A DNA stretch of 64,000 nucleotides. It comes from Carnegiea gigantea. Its lineage: Eukaryota; Streptophyta; Magnoliopsida; Caryophyllales; Cactaceae. Below are positions 26,781 to 37,860 of the stretch, one piece after another. Every line of letters begins with the position of its first letter. Within the stretch, counting starts at the first letter, position 1. Made by a program: the position numbers and the translations under genes. Below the pieces are notes generated by a model that was given only the letters and a program-made list of their open reading frames with translations, searched no databases and was not told the DNA's origin. The DNA is taken from positions 218,501-282,500 of the forward strand of contig JAKOGI010000145.1 in assembly GCA_029747015.1 (NCBI GenBank), given 5' to 3'.

Positions 26781-27480
26781 TGCTTTTTGGGACGGATTTG
26801 GATTACTTCCACGGCTAGGACATACCTAACTTCACCGATGTCCTTCATCTCAAAGATATAGGACAGCTACTTGTAGTAGTTTCAATCAACTCCAAGTTGT
26901 TTCCTAGCCATCAGTATGTCAACAACGTACAGGGTAAGAAACACAATCCCCCTATTATTTTGTGACATACACAATGAAGGTCTTTTGAAACCATAGATAA
27001 GCCAAACTAACTTTTGGCTCCATGGAATCGAAAGCACCATAATCTGGAAGATTGCTTAAGATTATATATGGACCTTTTAAGACGACAACACATTGTCCTC
27101 TTATCCCTTTGACACGTAACCAATGGGGTAGCCCATAAATATCTTCCTCAAAATTACCATTGAGGAAAGACAATCTTTACGCCCATTTCGTGCAACTCAA
27201 AGTTCAAATGGGCAACCAGGGCTAGGAGCAGCAGGGTTGAACTCATCGATTAAACCATCTACCTGACGTTTTGTCTTAAAAAACTCACAAAAGACTTGCG
27301 TCATGGTGGAGGATCAATGAGTTCTTAACCTTGTTCCTACCATTGAGTCCATCTCATCCCTCATGGCATGCATCCACTCTTTGTGAGTTGGTGAATAAAT
27401 GACCTCTTGATAAAAGTTAGGTACCTCAACTTCCAAGGAAGCGCATAAGAAAACGTCTTCTTCTATGCCCACTCCTTTGG
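26781..27480 (-). pseudogene. Reverse transcriptase remnant of inner copia, active site altered
   Basis: On the minus strand, in order: YSPTHKEWMHAMRDEMDSM (27314-27496 frame), SFLNGNFEEDIYG (26955-27173 frame), LYVVDILMARKQLG (about 26889-26933) and FEMKDIGEVRYVLAVEV (about 26800-26850). These match copia RT blocks at expected spacing but in different frames. The catalytic box reads Y-V-V-D instead of Y-V-D-D: the first aspartate codon is GTT. The copy is dead. Confidence 0.8.
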
Positions 27481-27499
27481 ATCTTGAAACCTTCATTAT

Positions 27500-28400
27500 T
27501 TGTCTGCCTAGTTGAGAAAACCCTCCCCCTTTCTCTAAGAGGTATGGGACCAGGAATCCCTCCCCCTTTCTCTAAGAGATATGGGTTCCTGAGTATGAAG
27601 AGCACTAACCACTATCCATTGGATGTGTGGGATCCTAAACGTGTAGACTAACTACATGTTTAGGAACTGAAGAGTGAGGGTAAACCTCATTCTCAGGTTG
27701 ACTCTGCTTAAAATTTGGAGATTGATGACGAATCTCATTCTCTTTAACAGACAAAACTTCACTATGGTACCATCCTCGGTGCCTAAGTGAGAATTCAAAT
27801 CCTCCCCCTCACCGAGAGATGGTTGAAGGCTTTGTTGTAACTCATACAAAATGAGGTCCTTTTTTAAATTTCACCAAAAGTTTGGGAACTCATCCTCAAG
27901 CAAAGCGGGAATTCATTTCACGAACCTTCACGAAGAAGATTTTCACAATCTCAATTGGTTTGAAGAGTTCGAATACTCTATTCCAAATGAGTCATGCCAC
28001 CGTTATAAAGTATATGAACACATCAAGTACTTAATAGCGGTGAGATGATAGGTCCACATACCTATATTATGACTGAATCATCGCTCCATTATGTGCTTTT
28101 ACATTCATGGACCCGCAAATGTTGGGAGTGAATAGACTCCAAGGGACTTAATGTCCTCAAAACCTTACAAAAAGATTTCATACTTGCTTTACTAGCTGGA
28201 CTCACATCTGGTAACTCAAGCCTGGTGAGTTCATCTTAAAAGACTATCTTTAGCTAGTTTGTAACTCTACCTTGACCCTCATGGTCAAGTCGAGCATGCC
28301 TAAAATAGAGTCGAAAAATAAGGCAAAGATGAAAGATGCCTTGTTTTGTTCATAACATCGAAAACACCTTTTCAACATGACATGGCCAAACAAATTGCCA
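27500..28400 (-). pseudogene. Integrase remnant of inner copia, shortened
   Basis: Only fragments are readable, such as GSMNVKAHNGA around 28100-28130 (equivalent to the copia integrase stretch with PMNVKA before the first catalytic Asp). The distance from protease to RT is too short for a full integrase, so an internal deletion is likely. A local 39-bp duplication of a phrase with CCTCCCCCTTTCTCTAAGAG occurs at 27517-27590. Confidence 0.6.
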
Positions 28401-28510
28401 TTGTTTACGAAACTAAAGAGAAAACTAATCTCATAAATAAAAGACACAAGGGAACATGGCACATCAGGTGCATAGAGAGTATCGTGAAGAAGCAGCACAT
28501 TCTTCTCACG
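28401..28510 (-). pseudogene. Protease-region remnant of inner copia
   Basis: Minus-strand frame with LLLHDTLYAPDVPCSLVSF, a common copia word (L-x-D-V-L-Y-A-P-x-x-x-x-N-L-[IV]-S) at the end of the protease/start of the pre-integrase region. Confidence 0.7.
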
Positions 28511-28689
28511 GTCGTTACCAAAAACAAAAAAAAAAAAAATTTGTGAATTCGTCGCTTAGCGATGAAAGTTCACAAAATCAGCTCATTTCGAAATATGTGC
28601 TTGGTTGCTCCCACGTTTACAATCCACTAAGGATCATAATAGGTAACTGATGCTTGGGAGCACACATACTATACAGAAGCAAATGTAAA

Positions 28690-29010
28690 AAGTGGTACCT
28701 TAATCGGCTCAGGACAATCCCAAGCGAAAGGTCCCTTATTTCCACATTTATAGCACTCACACGTGCTATTTACCTTTCTATATTTCCCTTAGCCTTTTTC
28801 ACATTTTGTAGTACCAATCTTAGGGTCGGAACTTTATGAGGAAATAAATCCGGACTAACCTGATGTTCAACTAATCCCACATGTACTCAGCAGTAGGATA
28901 AATTTGAATTTCTTTACTAGATCGTCATTGATGCAATACGACAAAGTATACCATGTTGATCGATTCTTTCTCGAACTCTTTATGGTATGCCTTAAGCTTT
29001 CTCAATACTG
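28690..29010 (-). pseudogene. gag remnant with damaged zinc knuckle (inner copia)
   Basis: Minus-strand CYKCGNKGPFAWDCPE at about 28700-28752 is a CCHC knuckle in which the histidine position is proline. Upstream gag-like text is frameshifted and only partly readable. Confidence 0.65.
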
Positions 29011-29344
29011 CTTATTAGCAGTACCATCTTTGTCTTTCTAGGAGACCTAGAACCTTACAAGTGTGCTAACACTTCGCACTCATTCAGAAGAAACTGAATC
29101 TTCTGACAATTTATGATAATCAGCGCTATCAAGTTTTTCATTGGTAAATAAACTACCAACTATATTTTAATTGCCATATCTGAAAGTATATATTTTAAAA
29201 GATAGACAGTAGGCATATTTTTTAATAATTAAATTATCAAAAGACTTCATCATTCATGTTGTAAGATCAAAAATTTCACTAAGCTCATAGTCATCACACA
29301 CAAACATGAATCAGAAGTTTCTACAATTTAATTATCACATTTTT

Positions 29345-30560
29345 CCATAAAACAAAATTTATGGATAAGTTTACGTTAAACTAATTAGCTCTTTAGAAAT
29401 ATCACAAAGATATTCAGTTTAATCATGTAAAAGGAATTTACACGAAGTTGTATCATTATACAAAACGAGTTTATATAACTAATGGTATGTGATTTTACAT
29501 TCTATCAATGACATATCAACCATAAAATTTAGATAATTATATAAAACATATTTATATAATGAAATGAATCTATATTGCGAAATATATTCGAATAATAACA
29601 TGTTACAAAAGAAACACGTTATAGCCCAAGGAACATTATATAAAACACATTTATATAATTATAGGTGACCTGAAACTTATTCAAATGTCACTCGCAAATT
29701 ATAAAACACATTCTTAATTTTATAAATTTAGATTTTATGAAACGGATTCATAAAATACTGTTAAATTACATTAATAGGAACATGAAACAAATTCATATCC
29801 GCTAATTTTGGGCTAGAATAAGTGTCAAAACAACTAGCAATTTTTCTACAACTCATGTAGTTCGTATATATATAAAATGCATTTATATAAAACTACTTAC
29901 TGGTGATTAACATGAAACATATTCATGTAATCGAATGTAACATGATTTGTAACATGTAATACACTCAAATATAAATCACAATTAATTATATAGAACGTAT
30001 CCATATAATATAATCTAAATGAAATGAATTCAAAGTAAAAATCGCAAATTACATGGAACGTAATCATATGATCTTGCAAATTTATATTTCATGAAACGAA
30101 TTCATAAAATAATCAATTGCCCTTTATAATAACACGAAACTTATTCATGTATAGCTCAATCTATCATTTAATTAGCTAGGGCAATGACACAACAATTCAC
30201 TAACTCACAATTGTTCATGTTTTTGCATCAAATCATGAAACATATTCATGTAATTTGAATATTATATAAAATATATTTATATAATATAATTTATGAAACA
30301 TATTCATCTTAAGACCAAACGGGATCTAAATATCACATAGATATTTATTAAATTTGTGTAAAACATATTTACACCAAACGTCCTTATTTTGTATATGAAA
30401 CAAATTCATATAATTTGAATCCACTTGATTATTTACTAGTTACTTGGCATGAAAATTTCAAGTTGATAAACATATAAAACGAATTTGTATGCAACATTAA
30501 ATATATTAATGTTTTTATAACGAATTCATGCATTCAGAATTGAAACTAATTCAAAACTTT
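29345..30560 (-). repeat. Array of short inverted repeats with conserved 5-base loop in the inner copia leader
   Basis: More than 20 short inverted repeats are spaced about every 40-60 bases. Perfect examples: 29536-29560 and 29635-29659 (arms ATTATATAAA), 29732-29756 (ATTTTATGAA), 29869-29889 (TATATAAA), 29910-29928 (ACATGAA), 30356-30374 (GTGTAAA) and 30392-30412 (TATATGAA). The central five bases nearly always fit ACNNA (ACATA, ACGGA, ACAAA, ACGAA, ACTTA). Stems differ in sequence but remain paired. On the transcribed minus strand the loop would read UNNGU. The array lies between primer-binding site and gag, so it would be in the leader RNA. Function unknown. Confidence 0.85.
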
Positions 30561-30719
30561 AATTCAACAAATGAATTAACTGTATGAAACCATATCAACT
30601 TGTACTAAATTATAATTCAACTCAGAACATGCCGTAGCTAATAATCAGAATAATTATTTTAAAACAATAAAACAATCAAAATAAAAAGAATTGGATAAAA
30701 ATCAGAGCAACCTCATGAA

Positions 30720-31560
30720 AGCCGAGTCCCCAAGAACCCCAGCCCCTTATTTTGGCCTTATTCATGATGCCTCTCATTCTCTAAACCTTCTTTCTGCCTC
30801 AGTTTTCTCTCTCAACCCACGATGGGTTTCATCGATCTCAGTCCCCAGCCGAGACCTCCAACCCAGCGCCTCTCTCTTTCCCAACCCCGATGGCTCCCTC
30901 GCTCTCGGCACTCAGCCGAGACTTCCGCCCAGTACCTCCACCGGCCGTGCTTCCAGGCGGTTGAGGTCGCCTTTGGTTCGAGAATCGGCCGCCAGACCGC
31001 CATTGAAACAATCGCAACAAGCACCACAACCCAAGTGATGAAGAACCGCCACTCTCTATGCCGTGAAAACAAGCCTCCGGGCTTAACTTACTTAACCTCT
31101 GACGAAAAGACCACCGCCATCGTGTAGATCGGCCGCCGACGAACCGACAGGGACCGTTCACCCAGGCGGCTGCGCGTGTGGTACATGCGCCACCACAGGC
31201 ACGTAGATCGGGGAAAATGGAGGCTAACTGGGGGAAGAAAACGGCCATAAGCCGTCTTCGTCGGCGGCGCGCGACCCACACGCGCCACCCCTCCAGGCGG
31301 TTCTGATGGGTCTCGGGTATATCTCTTTATCCTCCTTTTTTTTTTAAAAAAAAATATATATGATTTGGGATGAGTTAGGCCACTAAGGCCGAGCTGGAAT
31401 GGCGCCGCCGATGCCACAATCCGGCACTGCCGATGGCGGGGCCGTGGATGAACAGAGAAAACTAGGTAGACTTTTGAGCTTGTCTCAGCCACTGAGACCG
31501 CCGTTCTGACGTTCAAGCTTTTAGGGTTAGGGCTTTGGGTTGGGATTGGGGATGTCTTAA
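30720..31560 (-). other. GC-rich block in the inner copia leader
   Basis: Sharply GC-richer than the flanking AT-rich sequence, with overlapping open frames on both strands (e.g. 30838-31281 minus, Arg/Gly/Ser-rich). No protein family recognised. It could be ordinary leader or promoter-proximal sequence of this family, or captured genic DNA. The frames are not claimed as genes. Confidence 0.4.
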
Positions 31561-31859
31561 TCTGAGCTCATACACATGTCATTCAAAAATAACATGCTCT
31601 TCACTAGTTCAATTCAGCATAACTACGTTTAGTATTATATTCACTGTCACGCTTTGAGGCACATAGAATGATGCTATCACCAATTAAGTAGCATAATGGT
31701 GAAAGAACAAAAATAAACTGTTTGCATAAGTAAAGCATGATTCAATTCGGACATTATACTTAGTCAAAAACATGCCTGTCAGAATGTTATTTGGCAGAAT
31801 TGAACAAACTATCCTCAGATTTTATGACTAATTGAATCGGGGTCAAAATCGAGCAACAA

Positions 31860-31873
31860 TGGCTCTGATACCA
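31860..31873 (-). promoter_or_regulatory. Primer-binding site of inner copia (initiator Met tRNA type)
   Basis: The minus strand reads TGGTATCAGAGCCA one base from the 5' LTR, the standard plant copia site. Confidence 0.92.
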
Positions 31874-31874
31874 C

Positions 31875-32247
31875 TGTTGGGAAATTAAGGATGTCCCTCA
31901 TCGCGGAAGCACAGGATCTTGTTGCTCGGCGATTGCCCACAGACTCTTGAATTAGGACTTATGGTGGTTACTAGAGTCACCATCGTTGTCACACCCCAAA
32001 CCCGAGCCCGATTGATGGTAAGGCTAGCGTGAGAGGAGAGGAGAGAGAGTGAGGGCTGCTACTATTGGTTAGGTGCAACTAAAAAAAAACAGTTCGGTCA
32101 CGAAGACCACATATATATAGCTGCACATAACTTGTAACCGACTACAAGTGGTTAACAGGAATTTGATGGCCATGATTAATACATAATTAATCATTTGTAA
32201 CTGCCCAATTAGTAGCATAATAATGTGACCGTTACACCCGATCAACA
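31875..32247 (-). repeat. 5' LTR (right side) of inner copia
   Basis: Direct repeat of 24821-25196. On the minus strand it begins TGTTGATCGGGTG and ends CCCAACA next to the primer-binding site; AGAAC follows at 32248. Confidence 0.92.
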
Positions 32248-32252
32248 AGAAC

Positions 32253-32912
32253 TACTGTTGGCAAGCTCAATTTTTTGACTCATTTCAGGCCTGATCTTTC
32301 TTATGCTGTTCAACCCCTTAGCCAATTCATGCAAACTCCAAGAACTTCTCATACGATGGCTCTTGAACATACTCTCGGATATTTGAATTCTGGCCAGGGC
32401 ATCTTACTCAATGCCAGTGGCCCTTTAATTCTCAAGGCCTTCTCCGACAGTGATTGGGCTTCTTGTTCCTTTTCTAGGTGATCTGTTACTGGTTATATGG
32501 TTCTGCTTGGCACCTCTCCTATCAGTTAGAAGTCTAAAAAGTAGCCTATGTTTCCAAAAGCTCGGCTGAGGCTGAATACCGTGTGATATCACAAGCTGCT
32601 TCTGAAGTTACATGGCTGGTTCGACTTCTTTCTGAGCTCGGCATATCTCATTCGTAGCATGTGACTCTTCATTGTGATAACCAGATTACTTTGCAAGTTG
32701 CTAAAAACCTTGTGTTCCACGAACGAACTAAGCATATCGAAATAGATTGCCATTTTACTCGGGACAGAGTCCTCGAAGGATTGCTTCAGCTCACTTATAT
32801 ACCAACATCCATGCAACTTGCTGATATCTTGACCAAGATTCTGCCTTCTGCTCAGCATAAGGACCGTTTATCCAACCTGGGCATGATTGAGTCCAATACA
32901 TCCCCAGCTTGA
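32253..32912 (+). pseudogene. RT tail and RNase H of outer copia
   Basis: Continuation of the outer pol after the inner insertion: TVGKLNFLTHFRPDLSYAVQ, ALEHTLGYLNSGQGI, then RNase H words SDSDWASCSFSR followed by TGA, VTGYMVLLGTSPIS with further stops, and a final frame 32661-32912 with TLHCDNQITLQVAKNLVFHE, RTKHIEIDCHFTRD and QLADILTK, a classic copia RNase H ending. At least three stops (about 32479, 32527, 32539) and frameshifts near 32550-32660 interrupt it. Confidence 0.88.
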
Positions 32913-32925
32913 GGGGGGGGGGGGG
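32911..32925 (+). promoter_or_regulatory. Polypurine tract of outer copia
   Basis: GA followed by a run of 16 G reaching into the LTR start. The long G-run is probably expanded and has changed the first LTR base from T to G. Confidence 0.8.
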
Positions 32926-33168
32926 GGTTGAAAGTATGCCTTGGTAAATAACTACATGGGTTTGTTAGAAGGCTCAACTCCAGTTAGTTAGGTGGTTACA
33001 AGTTTGTTAAGTTTGTTTCTCTTGTTCACTACCTTTCCCACCTTTTTCTTTGCATGGTTATTAGCGGCGTCATTGTATATACAGGGGGCTTGAAGGCGAT
33101 TGTAAGGTTGATCAATACAACAACAGTTTCTCTCTCTCTCTCTGTGTCTAAAAGTCCAAATTATAACA
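32926..33168 (+). repeat. 3' LTR of outer copia
   Basis: Copy of 20629-20874, starting GGTTGAAAGTATGCC (TG start mutated) and ending TTATAACA before target duplication CTTAT. Confidence 0.9.
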
Positions 33169-33173
33169 CTTAT

Positions 33174-34660
33174 TAATTAATGACGAATTAATTTATGGTA
33201 ACAGTGACCAAATTAAGATGATTTTTTCAATGGTTAAATCAAGTTAAACCATACGGCATAGAGGAGGTTTTTTTTGGGGGGGGGGTATAAGGAGGCAAAA
33301 AATTACGGATAAGATTGTTAATTGAGTGAATTTAGCAATAAAGTAACTCTCAAACACCTTATTAATTGAGTGAAGAGCACACACTAAATGTTGCTCTGTG
33401 TAATAACATTAGGGGCATATGAGCTTAGGGCACCCCACTCGCAGAAAATGGCATCATGTGTTCCTGCTTGTGTCCAATACCAAGCCTAATAAGAAGCCTG
33501 CTTATTCATCAACCCTCCTCCCCCAAAAATATTGCAATATATTTTATTACATGTCTATTTACTAGAGGAGGGTATTAACCAAAGCTCAAAATACACAAAA
33601 ACACATCAGTGGATGTTGATCAATTAAGAAAAAAAATTTACTGCGAGACCCTTGTTCTCAAAATATTTGCTCTTAAACATATTAAGTCAGATATAATTGT
33701 ATAAGAGTATAAAACTATTACACATTTACCATCTTGATATATTGGCCCTTATTATATATTTACTTACCCATTTAGAAATATGCAATTTAGAAAAAAATGA
33801 TCAATTTTGCCCTTTCTGTTATGTACAAACATCATAAAATTAAATAAGATTCGTTGTTCTAGATCAGGTGTTTACAGAATCGAGTTCAGGGATCCGCCTC
33901 GAATCAAAACGATGCCTTTATGCTGCTGTCTCCAATATGAACCTGGTGAAATCGAATTCTCCGCTGGCCTATATACCTACAAGAGCAACAGTTTCGAATC
34001 CCTCTCCATCCACAAGGTCATAATTTCTCTAAAAGCGCTACTTACAAAGGGCGACAAGGAATTCTTAGGCATCAAAGCGACACAAAGTCAGGGTTGTTCA
34101 TTATGGTGTTACTTTGGAAAAGAAGTAGTATTTTGATGAGTCAAACAATTCTAATATTCCCTTTAGCAATTATCATTATTGAATGACTATTGATTAATGT
34201 AAAAGTTGTACGCCCTACGTTTGACTTGATAAAAGTTATTTTTTCTTTTTCAAGAAAAAATAAAAGTTGTTTTTTGTTCTACGTTGGAAGAATAAGGTAA
34301 CAATGAACAATTTATAAGCGCTAAGGCAAGTCAAACATAAAACTAGAACTTTCCTTTTTAATTTAATTTTAGTTGATGACAATGAAATACGAACCGCAAC
34401 TATATAGTATGTATGTTAGAATTAGAATGATGATTTGGAGATTTTGTAGGTGTACTAATGGACTATCTATGTAAGTGTAACCATGTGTTTTCTTGTGACC
34501 CCAAAAAAAAAAAAAATTGATTGAATCGGTGGTTATTGTTACACAATAATTTTTTGATTTAACGAAGTATATGCTCACCACTTTTTTTCTTCTTTTTGAA
34601 AGGAAAAAAAAAGGAAAATTAAGTCATTCATCAACGTAAACGTCAATCCGTAATGACTAA
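33174..34660. other. Unassigned intergenic sequence
   Basis: AT-rich with G-run (33271-33286) and A-runs. The 109-codon frame at 33807-34136 has no recognisable domain and no codon or context support, so it is not called a gene. Confidence 0.4.
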
Positions 34661-34671
34661 GAGCATGTTTG

Positions 34672-35712
34672 GCTTAATTTGTGAATAACTGCTTTTATTT
34701 TTCAGAAGTAACTTTTTCAAAAATTATTTTTATGGAGATTAGAAAGTGTTTGGCCTAATTTATAGTATGAGTGTTTTTGAAAGAATTGAATTGTTTGGCC
34801 TAATTTTTGTGAAACTATTGTTTTTGTTTTTAATTTTTTTTTTTACATTTTCTATTTTGGACTTGAAAAATATCAAGTTATCCACTATAAATAGTAAGAT
34901 GTATTTATAACTTTTTCCAGACTTGATAGATGAAAAGGAGCAATAGCCACCCGTTGCTCAGAGCCTAAGTTGTGAAGAAAATTAATTAAATACTTTACTT
35001 ATGTCCACATTCGCATTTGTTTTTTTGTTAGCTATTGAATATATCTTGTCAAAGAAACTAATGATCTTAAAATCACTTTCTCTCTTTCTCCACTTTCTTT
35101 CTCCATATGTTTTTGTGTTCCATTTCATTGTTTGAAATAAGTTTCTTGGTGAATTAATTGATCATTATAAAAAAAATTAGCTAATTTTTCTGAATCTACA
35201 TTAGCAAATGGCATGTAAAATTGAGATATATGGCTTTATTAGGGATCCAAAACTCAAAGTAAGAACAGAATTGGTGATTAATGGCAACACAGAGAAGCAA
35301 GATAAAAATCAGTATAGAAGTGGCAGTGGAATTATTTTCTATTGGGATACGATTGGATGGGGGGGCGGTGGACAGAGAGAGATGTAGAATCTTTGGGTAG
35401 AATATGTTGTATCTGTACGTGTGAAATATATAGGTATTCGATGGGAATTTGTTGGATTCTCAGGGGCATATTAGTCTAGATGTAAATAATATTTGAGTGT
35501 CCTCCACAAATAATACTTAAATGTCCCCATATTATAAGACACGCTCTACGAAAATTTATAATCAGAAATAGCAAATTGCTGCTTCTGTTTTTGGGGCAGT
35601 TTCTTTCAAAAATATTTTTCAAAAATAGTTTTTAGTTTTTTAAAACATACGTGTTTGGCCTAATTAGTGTTGTTGTGGTCTAAAAACACTATTAAAAGCT
35701 AGGCCAAATAGG
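34672..35712. mobile_element. Possible non-autonomous DNA element with TTTGGCCTA ends
   Basis: The left end carries GTTTGGCTTAATTTGTGAA and the inverted right end TTTGGCCTAGCTTTTAATAG. The phrase TTTGGCCTAATT recurs inside near both ends (34749, 34795, 35652). No coding frame. Target duplication not identified, so this is a low-confidence call. Confidence 0.35.
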
Positions 35713-35948
35713 TAGTAAAACCCAAATAGGGGAAGTTACAGTAAATTGCCATTCATGGTCAATTCTGTAATTTCCTGAAATTTTGGTCCAATATTCTCTT
35801 CACCCTTTTTTTTTTGGGGGGGGGGGGGGGGAGAGCTGTTTCGCTTGCATTCTGGTGAGCATCCTTCATCCTTTTTCTTCTTGTTTTTCAGTCGTTCTCT
35901 CGTTTGCTTTCCCATAAACTAACCAAAGCCTCCTCAAACTCTCTAAAA

Positions 35949-36032
35949 AGGCAGCTCGGTGCACATCCTGCGTTCATACAAGGTTCAGAAAAGAGCCCCA
36001 CCCCAAGAGGTAGTCGTGTTGGAGTAGTTACC
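35949..36032 (-). mobile_element. Au-like SINE fragment
   Basis: The plus strand reads GGCAGCTCGGTGCACATCCT, then GCGTTCATACAAGGTTC and CCCCACCCCAAGAGG. This resembles the reverse complement of the plant Au SINE (with its GCAGCCCGGTGCAC phrase) recalled from knowledge. Fragmentary and without a clear tail. Confidence 0.45.
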
Positions 36033-36179
36033 AAACTCTCACTTCATTATCTCATGCTTCAAAGGTTTCCTTTGGTTTTAATCTCCAGTGAGGCAACGAT
36101 AGAGTACCCTGTATTCTTACAAGTGTGTTTACGTCATTTCTTTGTTATAAACATGTTTTGTAATATCTGATCATATTTC

Positions 36180-37805
36180 ATTCCTTTAATTTTAATCGTG
36201 GTGATCCATTCATGTTTTATTTTGTCCCTGAATTTTGTTTCATATCTATTGATACGTGTGCACAGAAATATTTTGTTAGGATTTGCTGCTTATTTCCCCT
36301 TTCTATTTTTAAAAGTTAAATTAAATTTAAATTTAAGTTTGGTTAGGCCTGAAAGAGAAGAATGTTAATAGGGTGCTTTGTTGATTGCAAAATATCGGTT
36401 GCTCAGTACATAGTCATTGGTTTCTAGATCAAATCAGTATCCTAATCAATTGAACTCGGAATGCATTTATTTGAATCATAATTCCTTTTTCGGAAATTGT
36501 TTACTATTTGTTATTTGGTTGATTCGGGTCCTGTATTTATCAATTGAACTAAGCAAATTGCATTTACGTTGCACTCTGTTAATCCCCAGATGATTTCAGT
36601 TACTTAGGCCCTTCATTGTGCAATTGTATTTGATCTTCTTATTACTTTGTATGTAGTCAAATAGTTAAACATAAGAATTTTCATGTGCTATTCAGTTGCT
36701 GAATTGTTGTATCGCCCCTATCAATTCTTTGTCACTTGTATTTAAATTTTCCTTGAACCTTAGTCCTCAACAAATTGTCAACGCAAAAAAAAAAAAAGAA
36801 AAATAAAGAAACAATTCATCCTACGGTTACCTGAATTATTGTATGAGATGTCATGCAATGGGCTCATTTGTTTCACTGCCTTTGTTGTTTGATAACTGTG
36901 AGGTTTTTTTTTTCGATTATTAGTTGGGCATAGCCCATACACAAAAGAAAAATGAAATATGAAACAGTCAGTCAGCCACTACAAAGCTAACAAAAAGACG
37001 GTTGCTGTATCCTAGAGAATGCAATTCTAGATAGAAAAGCTCAGACAGCTACTAACCATAATTACAACCAGCATCTGAGATCACCATTGTACCTCAACAC
37101 CATTGTGCTACTTTCACAATTTATCGGTTTTGCATTCTCATAAACATAGTCCTTTCATTTTCCAAATGTGACGATATGAATGTGTACATCTTGATATCTC
37201 TATATCCAACTTTATCGCATCTATGACGGGTGTTGTTGTACCATTCACTACTATTTATCTTGCCCAAGGGGAGGAGGTATGATGATGTCTATGATGTGCA
37301 ATTTGACAACATTAATTAATATTACATTCACTACTCTGAGCGGCATAAACTGATGTCTGCCTAAACCGATATCAATGTGGACCCAAGTCACTTCCGAATT
37401 CAAGATGACTAGAGTTGTCCTAGAAACAGTTAACATTTGCCTCACTGTAACATATTTTCTTAAATAACTATATTGAACAAACTAATTATAAAAACGATCT
37501 AACTGCAAAATGAATTGGCTTAGTAAAAATTGAATAATTTATTCTAATAGGATGCTAAATTAGTCTTGAGCTAGATGCAGCCATTAAGTGCTCGAGCAAT
37601 GCAATGTTTGGTAAGGAACAATGCAACTTATCTAAGATAATCCAAAAAGTTGATGTCAATTGAGGTCTAAAACTTTTTAGTAGGCTTTGATTTAATAGCT
37701 AAATTTTCTAAGCTCTCACTTTCATTGATGGACATATGTTTCTTGGAACTGTACAATATGATTATACATATTACACACACAAAGACACACGTGTATGTAT
37801 GTATG

Positions 37806-37860
<55 letters not shown>

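Larger units (their letters stand above)
24821..32247 (-). mobile_element. Inner Ty1/copia retrotransposon, minus strand, nested in the outer copia
   Basis: LTRs at 24821-25196 and 31875-32247 (TGTTGGGAAATT to CAACA) and 5-bp duplication AGAAC. The primer-binding site next to the right LTR (31860-31873) and the purine tract next to the left LTR show that it is transcribed leftwards. Coding remnants in order on the minus strand are gag zinc knuckle, protease, integrase and reverse transcriptase, all frameshifted. The leader between primer site and gag is unusually long (about 2.8 kb) and holds a hairpin array and a GC-rich block. The LTRs differ at about 15 sites over 370 bases, fewer per base than the outer LTRs, consistent with a later insertion. 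Confidence 0.92.
20629..33168 (+). mobile_element. Outer Ty1/copia retrotransposon, decayed, interrupted by another copia
   Basis: Complete LTR-to-LTR element: 5' LTR 20629-20874, primer-binding site, gag, protease, integrase, reverse transcriptase, RNase H, G-rich polypurine tract and 3' LTR 32926-33168. It is flanked by the 5-bp target duplication CTTAT (20624-20628 and 33169-33173). Domain order PR-IN-RT-RH defines copia. The pol gene is split between the RT and RNase H regions by the minus-strand element 24821-32247. Without that insert it is about 5.1 kb. Numerous stops, frameshifts and lost catalytic residues make it inactive. The two LTRs differ at roughly 14 positions over about 240 aligned bases, so the insertion is old. 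Confidence 0.93.

Noticed and set aside
29345..30560. CRISPR-like array
   Set aside because: Spacing is irregular, units vary, and the sequence is inside a plant retrotransposon leader; the repeats are short inverted repeats, not direct repeats with unique spacers.
30838..31281. 147-codon Arg/Gly-rich minus frame as a captured gene
   Set aside because: Open frames exist on both strands because of high GC; without a protein match it is only noted as a GC-rich block.
33807..34136. 109-codon plus frame as a host gene
   Set aside because: No domain, no splice context and composition like the surrounding intergenic DNA.
35904..36170. 88-codon plus frame as a gene
   Set aside because: Overlaps the SINE-like fragment and shows no protein similarity that I recognise.
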